Positions 52,366 through 60,802 of a stretch of DNA of 64,000 nt are shown here, one piece after another. Position 1 is the stretch's first letter. Each line of letters opens with the position of its first letter. The position numbers were made by a program, and so were the translations under genes. The notes beneath the pieces were generated by a model that ran no database searches, was not told where the DNA came from, and saw only the letters and a list, made by a program, of their open reading frames with translations. The DNA is taken from NCBI GenBank assembly GCA_038523925.1, contig JBCBIY010000005.1, forward strand, positions 124,001 through 188,000, given 5' to 3'. Source of the DNA: JBCBWG01 sp038523925. Lineage in GTDB: Bacteria; Pseudomonadota; Alphaproteobacteria; Rhizobiales; Hyphomicrobiaceae.

Positions 52366-53255
52366 GCCGCGACAGAAACGGCGATCCAAGCCCCCTCGCC
52401 CGGGTTGCATCTCCGGATGACTTGCCGCCGCTTCGCGAGGTCATCGCCGCGCTCAAGCTCTCGGCGAAGAAGGCGCTTAGCCAGAACTTCATTCTCGATC
52501 TCAATCTGACTGGCCGTATCGCGGTCAGCGACGGGTTACTTGCCGGGCGCACGGTTGTCGAGATCGGCCCCGGCCCCGGCGGCCTGACGCGGGCGCTGCT
52601 CGCAGCCGGAGCCGACCGTGTGATCGCCATCGAGCGCGACGAGCGTTGCGCGCCGGCCTTGGCGCAAATCGCGATGGCCTACCCCGGCCGGCTTGATGTG
52701 CACTTTGGCGACGCGCTCGCGCTCGACCTCGCCGAATTGCTGCCACCCGACGCAAAAGACGTCGCGATCGCCGCCAACCTGCCGTACGCGATCGCGACGA
52801 AGCTCTTGGTCGGCTGGCTTGAAAGCGATCCGTGGCCGCCGTGGTTTTCGTCGATGATCCTGATGTTTCAGCGCGAGGTGGCAGACCGCATTGTCGCCGA
52901 GCCCGGGTCCAAGGCATACGGGCGGCTCGCGGTGCTGTCGCAATGGCGATGTCATACCGAGCGCGTGATGACGTTGAAGCCGGAGGCGTTCACGCCGCCA
53001 CCGAAGGTCGCCTCTTCCGTCGTCGTCTTCCACCCCCGTCCAACGCCGGCGCCCATCTGCACCGCAGCCGCGCTCGGTCGCGTGACGGCGGCTGCGTTCG
53101 GTCAACGCCGGAAGATGCTGAGGCAATCGTTAAAGCAGCTCACGCCGATGCCGGAGCTGCTGCTTCAGGCCGCCGGCATCGACCCGACGGCGCGCGCCGA
53201 GACACTGACGCTCGACGACTTCCTCCGACTGGCCGCAGCGTCAGGCCGGGACTGA
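52362..53255 (+). CDS. rsmA: 16S rRNA dimethyladenosine methyltransferase RsmA (KsgA)
   Basis: Dimethylates two adjacent adenosines in the 3' hairpin of 16S rRNA; loss gives kasugamycin resistance in E. coli. The 297-residue protein has LSQNFILDLNLTGRIA, SAM site VVEIGPGPGGLTRALLAAGADRVIAIERD, the catalytic NLPYAIATKLL and the MLMFQREVADRI-type segment (here MILMFQREVADRIVAEPGSKAYGRLAVLSQ). The C-terminal helical domain has RRKMLRQSLKQL. It closes the operon, tail-to-tail with cydB at 24 bases. Confidence 0.96.
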   Translation: MSRDRNGDPSPLARVASPDDLPPLREVIAALKLSAKKALSQNFILDLNLTGRIAVSDGLLAGRTVVEIGPGPGGLTRALLAAGADRVIAIERDERCAPALAQIAMAYPGRLDVHFGDALALDLAELLPPDAKDVAIAANLPYAIATKLLVGWLESDPWPPWFSSMILMFQREVADRIVAEPGSKAYGRLAVLSQWRCHTERVMTLKPEAFTPPPKVASSVVVFHPRPTPAPICTAAALGRVTAAAFGQRRKMLRQSLKQLTPMPELLLQAAGIDPTARAETLTLDDFLRLAAASGRD

Positions 53256-53279
53256 GACCCGGCCAAACCTCACCCAGCG

Positions 53280-54296
53280 CTATTCATAACGCAGCGCCGT
53301 CGCCTTGCCGCGGAACACCCAGTAGCTGAGCGCCGAGTAAAGGATGATCACCGGCAGGACGATCAAAGCTCCGACCAGAATGATGATCAGCGATTCAGGC
53401 GCCGACGCGGTCTCCCAGATCGTGAGTTTGTCCGGCACGATGTAGGGGAAAAAGCTGTAGGCGAGGCCCGCGAAACCGAGCACGAACACGCCGAGCGTGA
53501 TGACGAAGGGCGCCCAGCAGTACCGGTCCTCCGGGTAAGGCATCTTCTGCAACATGCGCAGCAGCAGCAGGCAGAGCAGACCGGTCACGATCGGGATCGG
53601 CGCGAGCATGAGAATGTTTGGCCAGGCAAACCACTTCTCGAAGATGCGGTCCGAGACGAGCGGCGTTGCGATACTCACGGCTGCGAGGCCCGCACCGCCG
53701 GCCCAAATCGACCAGTTGGCCCAGCGCACGGAGTCGCGTTGCAGCTCACCCTCTGCCTTGAGGATCAACCACGTCGCCCCGACGAATACATACGCCGCAG
53801 CGACACAGAGCCCGACAAGGGCCGCGAAGGCATGCGTTGCCCAGGTCGATTCAAGCCCCATGATGAAGAGGCCGAGCATGTAGCCCTGCGACAGCGCGGT
53901 GATGAGCGAGCCGAAGAAGAACGCGAAGTTCCACTTTGCCTTGCGGCTCGGGTGCACTTTTGCGCGGAACTCAAACGCGACGCCGCGCAGGATCAAGCCG
54001 AGCAGCATGATCGCGACCGGGAGATAGAGCGCCGTCAGGATCACGCCATGCGCCTGCGGGAAGGCGACGAGCAGGATGCCGACGCCGAGCACGAGCCAGG
54101 TTTCGTTGGCATCCCAAAACGGTCCGATCGACGCGACCATGCGATCGCGGTCATCTTCGTCGCCGGCAAACGCAGTCAGGATGCCAACGCCGAGGTCGAA
54201 GCCGTCCAGGACAACATAGACCAGCATCGAGACGCCCATCAGGACGATAAAGATAAACGGCAGCCAGACCTCTGGCGCGTAACCCATCAGTTCCAT
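53280..54296 (-). CDS. cydB: cytochrome bd-type quinol oxidase subunit II
   Basis: Second membrane subunit of a bd-type terminal oxidase, 338 residues with eight to nine predicted helices. The conserved LDGFDLGVGIL, GPFWDANETWLVLGVGILLVAFP and LRGVAFEFR blocks are seen near the N-terminus; SLITALSQGYMLG lies in the middle. It is downstream of cydA by 62 bases. No CydX-like small gene is visible in the 24 bases after it before rsmA's end. Confidence 0.94.
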   Translation of the reverse strand: MELMGYAPEVWLPFIFIVLMGVSMLVYVVLDGFDLGVGILTAFAGDEDDRDRMVASIGPFWDANETWLVLGVGILLVAFPQAHGVILTALYLPVAIMLLGLILRGVAFEFRAKVHPSRKAKWNFAFFFGSLITALSQGYMLGLFIMGLESTWATHAFAALVGLCVAAAYVFVGATWLILKAEGELQRDSVRWANWSIWAGGAGLAAVSIATPLVSDRIFEKWFAWPNILMLAPIPIVTGLLCLLLLRMLQKMPYPEDRYCWAPFVITLGVFVLGFAGLAYSFFPYIVPDKLTIWETASAPESLIIILVGALIVLPVIILYSALSYWVFRGKATALRYE

Positions 54297-54358
54297 GACA
54301 CGTCCCTTCGCTTAATTCCGCGGCGTCAGTGCAGTCCTCAGGTTAAGTCGCGCGCCGA

Positions 54359-55765
54359 CTAGACGTCCGGCGCGCGATCTTGGGCGACAGCCTCGCGGCC
54401 ACCGGTGCCGACCACCTGGCCCAGCGAGGCGCGGCCGCCTGCCAGCGATGGCATCTGCGGCTCGATGTCCCCGTCGACGGCGCGGCGGGCGAGGTAGAAC
54501 AGCGTCGCGATATAGGCGAGCAGGAGCACCGCGTAGACGATGAGGTAGCCAATGAGCGTGCTCGCAACCATCGGTGCCGAGACGTTGGACACCGCATCAG
54601 CCGTCGTCAGCACGCCCTGGACGAGGAACGGCTGACGACCGATCTCGGTCACGTACCAACCGGCAAGTGTCGCCACCCACCCGGAGAACGCCATGCCGAC
54701 GAGCACGTAGGCCATCGGCCGGCTGACCATGCCCTTCCGCCAGACCTGATACGTCGCCAACCACGAGACCAGCAGCATCAGGACACCGATACCGACCATG
54801 ATCCGGAAGGCGAGGAAGACCGGCAGCACGGGCGGGTGCTCACCCTGGAACTGGTTCAACCCCGGCACAGTCCCGCCGACGTCATGGCGCAAGATCCAAC
54901 TCGCGAGACCCGGAATTGCCACTTCCCAATCGTTCGAGCGCGTCTCCTCGTTGGGAATGCCGAACAGGACGAGCGGCACGTTGCCCCGCGTCTCCCAGTT
55001 GGCCTCCATGGCAGCCACCTTGGCCGGCTGGTGCTCGAGCGTATTCAGGCCATGTAGATCGCCGGCGTAAATCTGTGCGGGGATCAACAGCGCCGCCGTG
55101 ACGACAGCGGTTTTGAGCGCCTTGCGCATGCCGCTCGACCGGTCACCGATCAGATAGCGGAACGCAGAGATGCCGGCGATCAGGAATGCCGCCGTCAGGC
55201 CCGATGCAATCAGCATATGCGTCAGGCGATAGGGCATCGACGGGTTGAAGATGATCGCCCACCAGTCCGTCGCGAAGGCCACGCCGTCGCGCATCTCAAA
55301 CCCGACCGGCGTATGCATCCAGGAATTCAAGACCAGGATCCAGAACGCGGACAGCGTGGTGCCAAATGCAACCAGGATGGTCGCGGTCAGATGCAGCCAC
55401 TCGGGAACGCGGTGATACCCGAACAGCATGATGCCGAGGAACGCGGCTTCGAGGAAGAAGGCTGTCAGCACTTCGTAGGCGAGCAGCGGCCCGGCGATGT
55501 TGCCGACGCGCTCCATGAAGCCCGGCCAGTTCGTGCCGAACTGGAAGCTCATCGTGATGCCGGAGACGACGCCCAGCGCGAACGATAGCGCGAACACCTT
55601 CACCCAGAAACGATAGGCATCCATCCAGCCTTCATCACCGGACGTGCGATGGCGCAGCTTGAAGTAAAGCAGCATCCAGCCAAGCGCGATTGTGATCGTC
55701 GGAAACAGAATGTGGAATGAGATATTGGCGCCGAACTGAATGCGCGCGAGCATTAAAGCGTCCAT
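54359..55765 (-). CDS. cydA: cytochrome bd-type quinol oxidase subunit I (short Q-loop, CIO-like)
   Basis: Heme-bearing subunit of a bd-type quinol oxidase; such enzymes keep respiration going at low oxygen or in the presence of inhibitors. The 468-residue length and short Q-loop fit the cyanide-insensitive (CioA) branch, which cannot be proven without a tree. Seen: RIQFGANISFHILFPTITI near the start, EVLTAFFLEAAFLGIMLFG, the quinol-site QPAKVAAMEANWET (Lys and Glu of the Q-loop), GEHPPVLPVFLAFRIM with the conserved heme region and TEIGRQPFLVQG (usually GRQPW). It begins 136 bases from gltX. Confidence 0.94.
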   Translation of the reverse strand: MDALMLARIQFGANISFHILFPTITIALGWMLLYFKLRHRTSGDEGWMDAYRFWVKVFALSFALGVVSGITMSFQFGTNWPGFMERVGNIAGPLLAYEVLTAFFLEAAFLGIMLFGYHRVPEWLHLTATILVAFGTTLSAFWILVLNSWMHTPVGFEMRDGVAFATDWWAIIFNPSMPYRLTHMLIASGLTAAFLIAGISAFRYLIGDRSSGMRKALKTAVVTAALLIPAQIYAGDLHGLNTLEHQPAKVAAMEANWETRGNVPLVLFGIPNEETRSNDWEVAIPGLASWILRHDVGGTVPGLNQFQGEHPPVLPVFLAFRIMVGIGVLMLLVSWLATYQVWRKGMVSRPMAYVLVGMAFSGWVATLAGWYVTEIGRQPFLVQGVLTTADAVSNVSAPMVASTLIGYLIVYAVLLLAYIATLFYLARRAVDGDIEPQMPSLAGGRASLGQVVGTGGREAVAQDRAPDV

Positions 55766-55901
55766 CGAAAGCCCCCTCGGTCATCAAGAAGCTGGCAAAC
55801 GGAATGTCTCGTTCCACATTTGAATAGAGAAGCGAGATCAAACAATCCGGTGGATCGTCGCAACTGCGGTCATTTGACTGCGGTTTGGCGCCTCAGTTGC
55901 G

Positions 55902-57296
55902 TCAGGCGGTCTCACCGCTCAAGCGCCTGATAATCGTCTCGCGACCGATTAACGGCAATAGCGGCGCAAGCTCCGGCCCGTGACCTTTGCCGGTTAAAGC
56001 AAGCCTAATGGGCATGAACAGTTTGCGACCTTTTGCGCCGGTCGCTTTCTTAACCGCATTCGTCCACGCGCCCCACGTCTCAGCGGTAAGATCGCCGTCC
56101 GGAAGCGCGGCGACCGCGGCGGCCGTGACAGTTTCATTTTCTATGATTGGCTGTATCGGACCGGCCACGATCTGCCACCAGGTCGCAGCGTCATCGAGCC
56201 GCTGAATGTTGCCGCGGATGGCCATCCAAAAGTCAGCACCGCCACCGATCTCAAGTCCCGCCAAGCGCTCCGCGACCGCCTCAAACGAGAGCGACTGCAA
56301 GAGCTTTGCATTCAACGCATCGAGATCTTTTGGATCGAACCGTCCGGGCGCACGCGAAATCTTCTCGAAGCCGAAGCTATCCGCCAGCGCGTCGACGGAC
56401 GCCATCGGCTCGATGGCATTTGACGTCCCAACAAGGGCTGCGAGCGACGCGACCGTCATCGGCTCCAGGCCGTCTGCGCGGAACGACTGGATCGAGAGGT
56501 CACCCATCCGCTTCGACAACGCGGCTCCATCCGCGCCAACAAGCAGGCTGTGATGCGCAAAGGTCGGCGCATCGGCGCCAAGCGCCGCGAAGAGTTGAAG
56601 CTGCACAGCCGTGTTGGTGACGTGATCCTCGCCGCGGATGATGTGTGTGACGCCAACGTCCGCGTCATCGACGACGCTTGTGAATGTATAGAGGAACGAA
56701 CCGTCCGCGCGGATCATAACGGGATCCGACTGCGAGCCGATGTCGACCGTCTGCGGGCCGCGAATAAGATCGTCCCAGGCGACATCCGTTGGGACGGGCG
56801 CAAGCGCGGCGTCTGGGCGAGCGGCATCGACGTTTGCGAGCCGAAACCGCCAATGCGGCGTCCGCCCTTCGGCCTCAAGCGCAGCCCGCTCCGGACCGCT
56901 GAGCTTTAATGCTGCGCGATCGTAAACCGGCGGCAGACCGCGCGCGCGCTGCAGCCGGCGGCGGCGCTCAAGCTCTTCCGGCGTCTCGTAGCAAGGGTAA
57001 AGCCGGCCCATTGCCTTCAGCCGATCGGCCGCGCTCTCGTATAGTGCGAGACGGTCCGTCTGCCGCAGCGTGACGTCCGGCGTGAGGCCCAACCAGTCGA
57101 GATCGTCGGCGATGGCGTCTGCGTATTCCGCCCGCGCCCGGGCCTGATCGGTATCATCAAAGCGCAGGACGAACGTGCCCCCTTCCCGCCGCGCGAAGAG
57201 CGCGTTGAGGATCGCCGTGCGCACGTTGCCGATATGGATGTGGCCCGTCGGGCTCGGCGCGAAACGGACGATCGGTTTGGCAAGGATGTCGGCCAT
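55902..57296 (-). CDS. gltX: glutamyl-tRNA synthetase
   Basis: Charges tRNA-Glu; many alphaproteobacteria have two copies, one of which may charge tRNA-Gln. The 464-residue class I synthetase has the HIGH-type motif FAPSPTGHIHIGNVRTAILNALFAR (10-34), the FDDTDQARARAEY block, LYTFTSVVDDADVGVTHIIRGEDHVTNTA and KMSKS-type LSKRMGD. The C-terminal anticodon-binding half is rather short but complete. Which tRNA specificity this copy has cannot be told. A small membrane-protein gene lies 89 bases upstream on the same strand. Confidence 0.95.
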   Translation of the reverse strand: MADILAKPIVRFAPSPTGHIHIGNVRTAILNALFARREGGTFVLRFDDTDQARARAEYADAIADDLDWLGLTPDVTLRQTDRLALYESAADRLKAMGRLYPCYETPEELERRRRLQRARGLPPVYDRAALKLSGPERAALEAEGRTPHWRFRLANVDAARPDAALAPVPTDVAWDDLIRGPQTVDIGSQSDPVMIRADGSFLYTFTSVVDDADVGVTHIIRGEDHVTNTAVQLQLFAALGADAPTFAHHSLLVGADGAALSKRMGDLSIQSFRADGLEPMTVASLAALVGTSNAIEPMASVDALADSFGFEKISRAPGRFDPKDLDALNAKLLQSLSFEAVAERLAGLEIGGGADFWMAIRGNIQRLDDAATWWQIVAGPIQPIIENETVTAAAVAALPDGDLTAETWGAWTNAVKKATGAKGRKLFMPIRLALTGKGHGPELAPLLPLIGRETIIRRLSGETA

Positions 57297-57385
57297 GAAA
57301 GCGGTCGAGCTCGTCGAGGGTTGCAGGATGCGCGGACCCTGCGTCAGGCGCTCGCCGAGTTCAAGACGCGCGACGCTGAACGGCG

Positions 57386-57784
57386 CTAGCCGCGATTGCG
57401 CATCTGGGATGCGAATGTGTGCGCCCGCGCGACGGTGTCCGTCGTCCAGCCATAGCGTTCACCGTCGATGCGCATCTCGACGCGATAATAAGAGACGCGG
57501 TTGGCAAGGAAGATGTCGTTGACCGCCAGCAGACCACCGATCAGGAAGAAGCCAACCGCAACCCACACGCGCCACTGCCAGCCAAGGTCGAGCACCGCGT
57601 AGAAAAAGAAGCAGCCGAGGGCGAAGTAGAGCGCCATGTTGAGCACCTGGCCCTGGAAGTCGCGACAGCGATAGCCGACGATGCGGACATCCGTCACGCG
57701 GCCAGGCATCGTATAGAGGGTGTCGGCCGCGCGCATCTTTACGCCGGTCTCGCTCCACTCTGCCTCTACGATTGGAATGTTCAT
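57386..57784 (-). CDS. hypothetical protein with two central membrane helices
   Basis: A 132-residue protein I do not recognise. A polar N-terminus of about 45 residues (SETGVKMRAADTLYTMPGRVTDVRIVGYR) resembles the strand-rich opening of small PH-like membrane proteins. Two helices follow (VLNMALYFALGCFFFYAVLD and VWVAVGFFLIGGLLAVNDIF, about 47-66 and 72-91), then a polar C-terminus with NRVSYYRVEMRIDGERYGWTT. The layout suggests a DUF6232-like protein but I cannot confirm this. It is just upstream of gltX and divergent from the dienelactone hydrolase gene. Confidence 0.6.
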   Translation of the reverse strand: MNIPIVEAEWSETGVKMRAADTLYTMPGRVTDVRIVGYRCRDFQGQVLNMALYFALGCFFFYAVLDLGWQWRVWVAVGFFLIGGLLAVNDIFLANRVSYYRVEMRIDGERYGWTTDTVARAHTFASQMRNRG

Positions 57785-57980
57785 ATCGCCCGCCCCGCCA
57801 ACTCTCGGGTTGTCGCAAGACTAGCGGAACAAGGTTGCCGGATTGTTCGCGCGATATCTGCAATCCAATCTGCGGCGTCAATTTGCAGCCTGCGAAGCAA
57901 CGGATACGCCCCGCGAAACGCGTTACCGTAAAAGACGTGCTGCGTCTGGTCACAGAAACACCCTCAAGGAGACCGCCCCT

Positions 57981-58862
57981 ATGAAGCCCGAAGACATCGA
58001 TCCGCAGGTCTATGCCCTCTACGACGAGTACTGCCACAGCGAGATGCCGCGCCGCGAGTTCATGCAGCGGGCGTCCATGATCGTTGTCGCTGGCGGCTCG
58101 GCGCTTGCGATGGCCGAAGCGCTTGTGCCGCAATACGCCAAGGCGCAAACGATCTCCTTCACCGACAAGCGTATCAAGCCGACCTACGTCACCTACCCCT
58201 CCCCCGGCGGCAACGCGGACGAGATCCGCGGCTATCTCGTGGAGCCCGAAGGCGATGGCCCGTTTCCCGCTGTCCTGATCGTGCACGAAAATCGCGGGCT
58301 CAATCCGTACATCGAAGACGTGGCCCGCCGTGCCGCGGTCGCGGGCTTCCTCGCCCTTGCACCTGATGCGCTTTCTCCGCTCGGCGGGTATCCCGGCAAC
58401 GACGACGACGGCAAAGTCATGCAGCGCAAGCTCGACCGCCAGAAGATCTTCACCGACATGCTGAACGGCGCGAAGTTCGTAAAGGCGCATGAGAAGTCGA
58501 CGGGCAAACTTGGCGCGACAGGCTTTTGCTTCGGCGGGCGGGTGACGAACTTCCTCGCCGTCGAGATGGGTGGCGATCTCTCGGCCGCGGCGCCCTTCTA
58601 CGGCACAGCGCCGGACATCGCGAAGGTTGGCAACATCGGCGCAAAGGTGGTCGTCCACTACGCCGAGGACGACCCCCGTGTGAACGCAACCCGCGCTGAC
58701 TATGAAGCCGCGCTCAAGTCAAACAACGTCGACTTCGAGATGCACACCTATCCGGGCACCAACCACGGCTTCCACAACAACTCGACGCTGCGCTACAACA
58801 AAGACGCCGCCACGCTTGCCTGGGACCGCACGATCAAGCTGTTCAAAGACACGCTGGCTTAG
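57981..58862 (+). CDS. Tat-exported dienelactone hydrolase family protein
   Basis: A 293-residue alpha/beta hydrolase. Before the hydrophobic signal core is MPRREFMQRAS (Arg24-Arg25), a twin-arginine motif behind a 22-residue acidic leader, so export by Tat is likely. The hydrolase part has VLIVHENRGLNPYIEDVARRAA, the nucleophile GFCFGG (Cys183), AEDDPRVN (Asp230/231) and NHGFHN (His262), giving the Cys-Asp-His triad of dienelactone hydrolases. The true substrate is unknown; exported members of this type are common in proteobacteria. ATG 57981 follows AAGGAG by nine bases. Confidence 0.85.
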   Translation: MKPEDIDPQVYALYDEYCHSEMPRREFMQRASMIVVAGGSALAMAEALVPQYAKAQTISFTDKRIKPTYVTYPSPGGNADEIRGYLVEPEGDGPFPAVLIVHENRGLNPYIEDVARRAAVAGFLALAPDALSPLGGYPGNDDDGKVMQRKLDRQKIFTDMLNGAKFVKAHEKSTGKLGATGFCFGGRVTNFLAVEMGGDLSAAAPFYGTAPDIAKVGNIGAKVVVHYAEDDPRVNATRADYEAALKSNNVDFEMHTYPGTNHGFHNNSTLRYNKDAATLAWDRTIKLFKDTLA

Positions 58863-58891
58863 TCAGCGCCGCGAGCGATCGCCTTAGTTGA

Positions 58892-58919
58892 GGTGCACGG
58901 CTCCACGGAGCCGTGCACC
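58892..58919. terminator. perfect 13-bp hairpin between convergent genes
   Basis: GGTGCACGGCTCC (58892-58904) and GGAGCCGTGCACC (58907-58919) are perfect complements around AC, effectively a 12-bp stem with a CACG tetraloop. It lies 30 bases past the hydrolase stop and 100 bases past the nadE stop. No T tract follows on either strand. A bidirectional terminator or 3'-end stabiliser is likely. Confidence 0.55.
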
Positions 58920-59018
58920 GACGCCTAGCGCTGTCCTGCTGCCAAGTCCGTCGCGCAGACGTTCGAATGACACGCTCGAGCCGCGACGCTGCTGCGCTGG
59001 GGACGGGCGGCGGCGGCT

Positions 59019-60680
59019 CTAACCTTCGCGGAAGCGGTTGGTGATGGGGTAGCGGCGGTCGCGGCCGAAGTTGCGGGCGGAGATTTTAACGCCGGGTGCC
59101 GCCTGCCGGCGTTTGTATTCCGCGATATAGAGCAGATGCGCGATGCGCTTGACGGTCGCCGCGTCGTGCCCGCGCGCAACGATGTCGGCGATCGGCTCCT
59201 CGCGTTCAACCAGCCCGCGCAGGATGTCGTCCAGCACATCATAGTCCGGCAGGCTGTCCTGGTCGGTTTGGTTTTCACGCAGCTCAGCCGTTGGCGCCTT
59301 GGTCAGGATGTTTGTCGGGATGACGACGCCTGTTGGGCCACGTGCGCCCGCCGGCACGTTGTCGTTCCGCCATGCCGCGATCCGATAGACCTCGGTCTTG
59401 TAGAGATCCTTGATGGGATTGTAGCCGCCGTTCATGTCGCCGTAGAGCGTCGCGTACCCAACCGACATTTCAGACTTGTTGCCGGTCGTCACAACCATGC
59501 CGCCAAACTTGTTCGACACCGCCATCAGTGTCGTCCCGCGCATGCGGCTCTGGATGTTTTCTTCCGTCACGTCAGGTGCGCGCCCGGCGAACAGGTCGGC
59601 GAGCGCACGGCCCATGGCCTCGACCGGCTCACCGATCGGCACGGTGTCGTAGCGCACGCCAAGCGCCTTCGCACACGCAGCCGCATCTGAGATGCTCTCC
59701 TCCGACGTGTACCGATAGGGCAGCATGATGCAGTGGACGCGGTCAGCCCCGAGGGCATCGACGGCGAGTGCCGCGACGAGCGCGGAATCGATGCCGCCGG
59801 AGAGCCCCAGCACGACGCTTGGAAAGCCGTTCTTGTCGACGTAATCGCGCAGGCCCAGCATGCAGGCCTGATAGGCGGCCGCATCGCCTTCTTCGACAAC
59901 CGCCTTCTGGCCCGACGCGCAGACCCAGGCCCCATCCCGCTTCTCCCAATCCGTGACGTGCAGCGCAGTCTGCCAGGCCGGCATCTGGACGGCGAGCTTT
60001 GCATCTGCGTTGACGACAAAGGAGGCGCCATCGAACACGAGTTCGTCCTGGCCGCCGACCTGATTGACGTAGATGAGCGGCAGTTCGCTCTCGACCACGC
60101 GCGCGACAGTGACGTTCTGGCGGACATCCGGCTTGGTCCAGTCGAACGGCGACCCGTTCGGGACGATCAGGATCTCGGCGCCGGATTCCATCAGGCACTC
60201 GACGACCTCGTCGCCCCAGATGTCCTCGCACACCGGGACGCCAATGCGGACGCCGCGGAAGTTGACCGGGCCCGGCAAGGGCCCGGCATCGAAGACGCGC
60301 TTCTCGTCAAAGACGCCGTAGTTCGGAAGGTCGACCTTATAGCGCACGGCCTCGACGCGGCCGCCGTCGATCAGGGCGACCGCGTTGTAGACCTTATCGC
60401 CATCCGGCCAGATTGATCCGACGATGACGCCGGGGCCGGGGCCAAGCTCATCGGCAAGCGCTTCGACGGCAGCGCGGCACGCGGCCGCGAACGCTGGCTT
60501 CCAAACGAGGTCTTCCGGCGGGTAGCCTGAGACAAACAGCTCGGAGAAGACGACCAAGTCGGCTCCGGCCGCGGCCGCTTCATCGCGCGCAGCTTTCAAC
60601 TTCGCGACGTTGCCTGCGATGTCACCCATCACGGGATTGAGCTGAGCAAGCGCGATTTTCAGGTGCGTGGCGTCAGTCAC
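59019..60680 (-). CDS. nadE: glutamine-dependent NAD+ synthetase
   Basis: Last step of NAD synthesis, amidating nicotinic acid adenine dinucleotide with ammonia released from glutamine. The 553-residue protein has an N-terminal nitrilase-type glutaminase (about 1-260) with the triad Glu in VFSELFVSGYPPEDL, Lys in KVDLPNYGVFDEKRVF and Cys in GVPVCEDIWGDEVVE. The C-terminal ATP-pyrophosphatase domain has VLGLSGGIDSALVAALAVDALGAD and KSEMSVGYATLYGDMNGGYNPIKDLYKT. Start GTG 60680 with GAGG six bases upstream. Complete. Confidence 0.95.
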   Translation of the reverse strand: MTDATHLKIALAQLNPVMGDIAGNVAKLKAARDEAAAAGADLVVFSELFVSGYPPEDLVWKPAFAAACRAAVEALADELGPGPGVIVGSIWPDGDKVYNAVALIDGGRVEAVRYKVDLPNYGVFDEKRVFDAGPLPGPVNFRGVRIGVPVCEDIWGDEVVECLMESGAEILIVPNGSPFDWTKPDVRQNVTVARVVESELPLIYVNQVGGQDELVFDGASFVVNADAKLAVQMPAWQTALHVTDWEKRDGAWVCASGQKAVVEEGDAAAYQACMLGLRDYVDKNGFPSVVLGLSGGIDSALVAALAVDALGADRVHCIMLPYRYTSEESISDAAACAKALGVRYDTVPIGEPVEAMGRALADLFAGRAPDVTEENIQSRMRGTTLMAVSNKFGGMVVTTGNKSEMSVGYATLYGDMNGGYNPIKDLYKTEVYRIAAWRNDNVPAGARGPTGVVIPTNILTKAPTAELRENQTDQDSLPDYDVLDDILRGLVEREEPIADIVARGHDAATVKRIAHLLYIAEYKRRQAAPGVKISARNFGRDRRYPITNRFREG

Positions 60681-60802
60681 GGCGAGCCTCGATCAGTGGT
60701 CCTGCAGGGCGATGCGCCCGCAGTCGATCTCAGATCGCGCGCGGTGCGGGACAAGTCAAACGCACCGGCGCGACAGGCTGACCCGCCCGCGCCGCTTACC
60801 TC

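Noticed and set aside
55800..55860. Possible FNR-type site upstream of cydA
   Set aside because: Only a TTGAT-like half is present; the second half does not match ATCAA at the required spacing.
57459..58658. 399-codon reverse frame under the dienelactone hydrolase gene
   Set aside because: The hydrolase on the forward strand has a complete triad and Tat signal; the reverse frame also crosses into the next gene.
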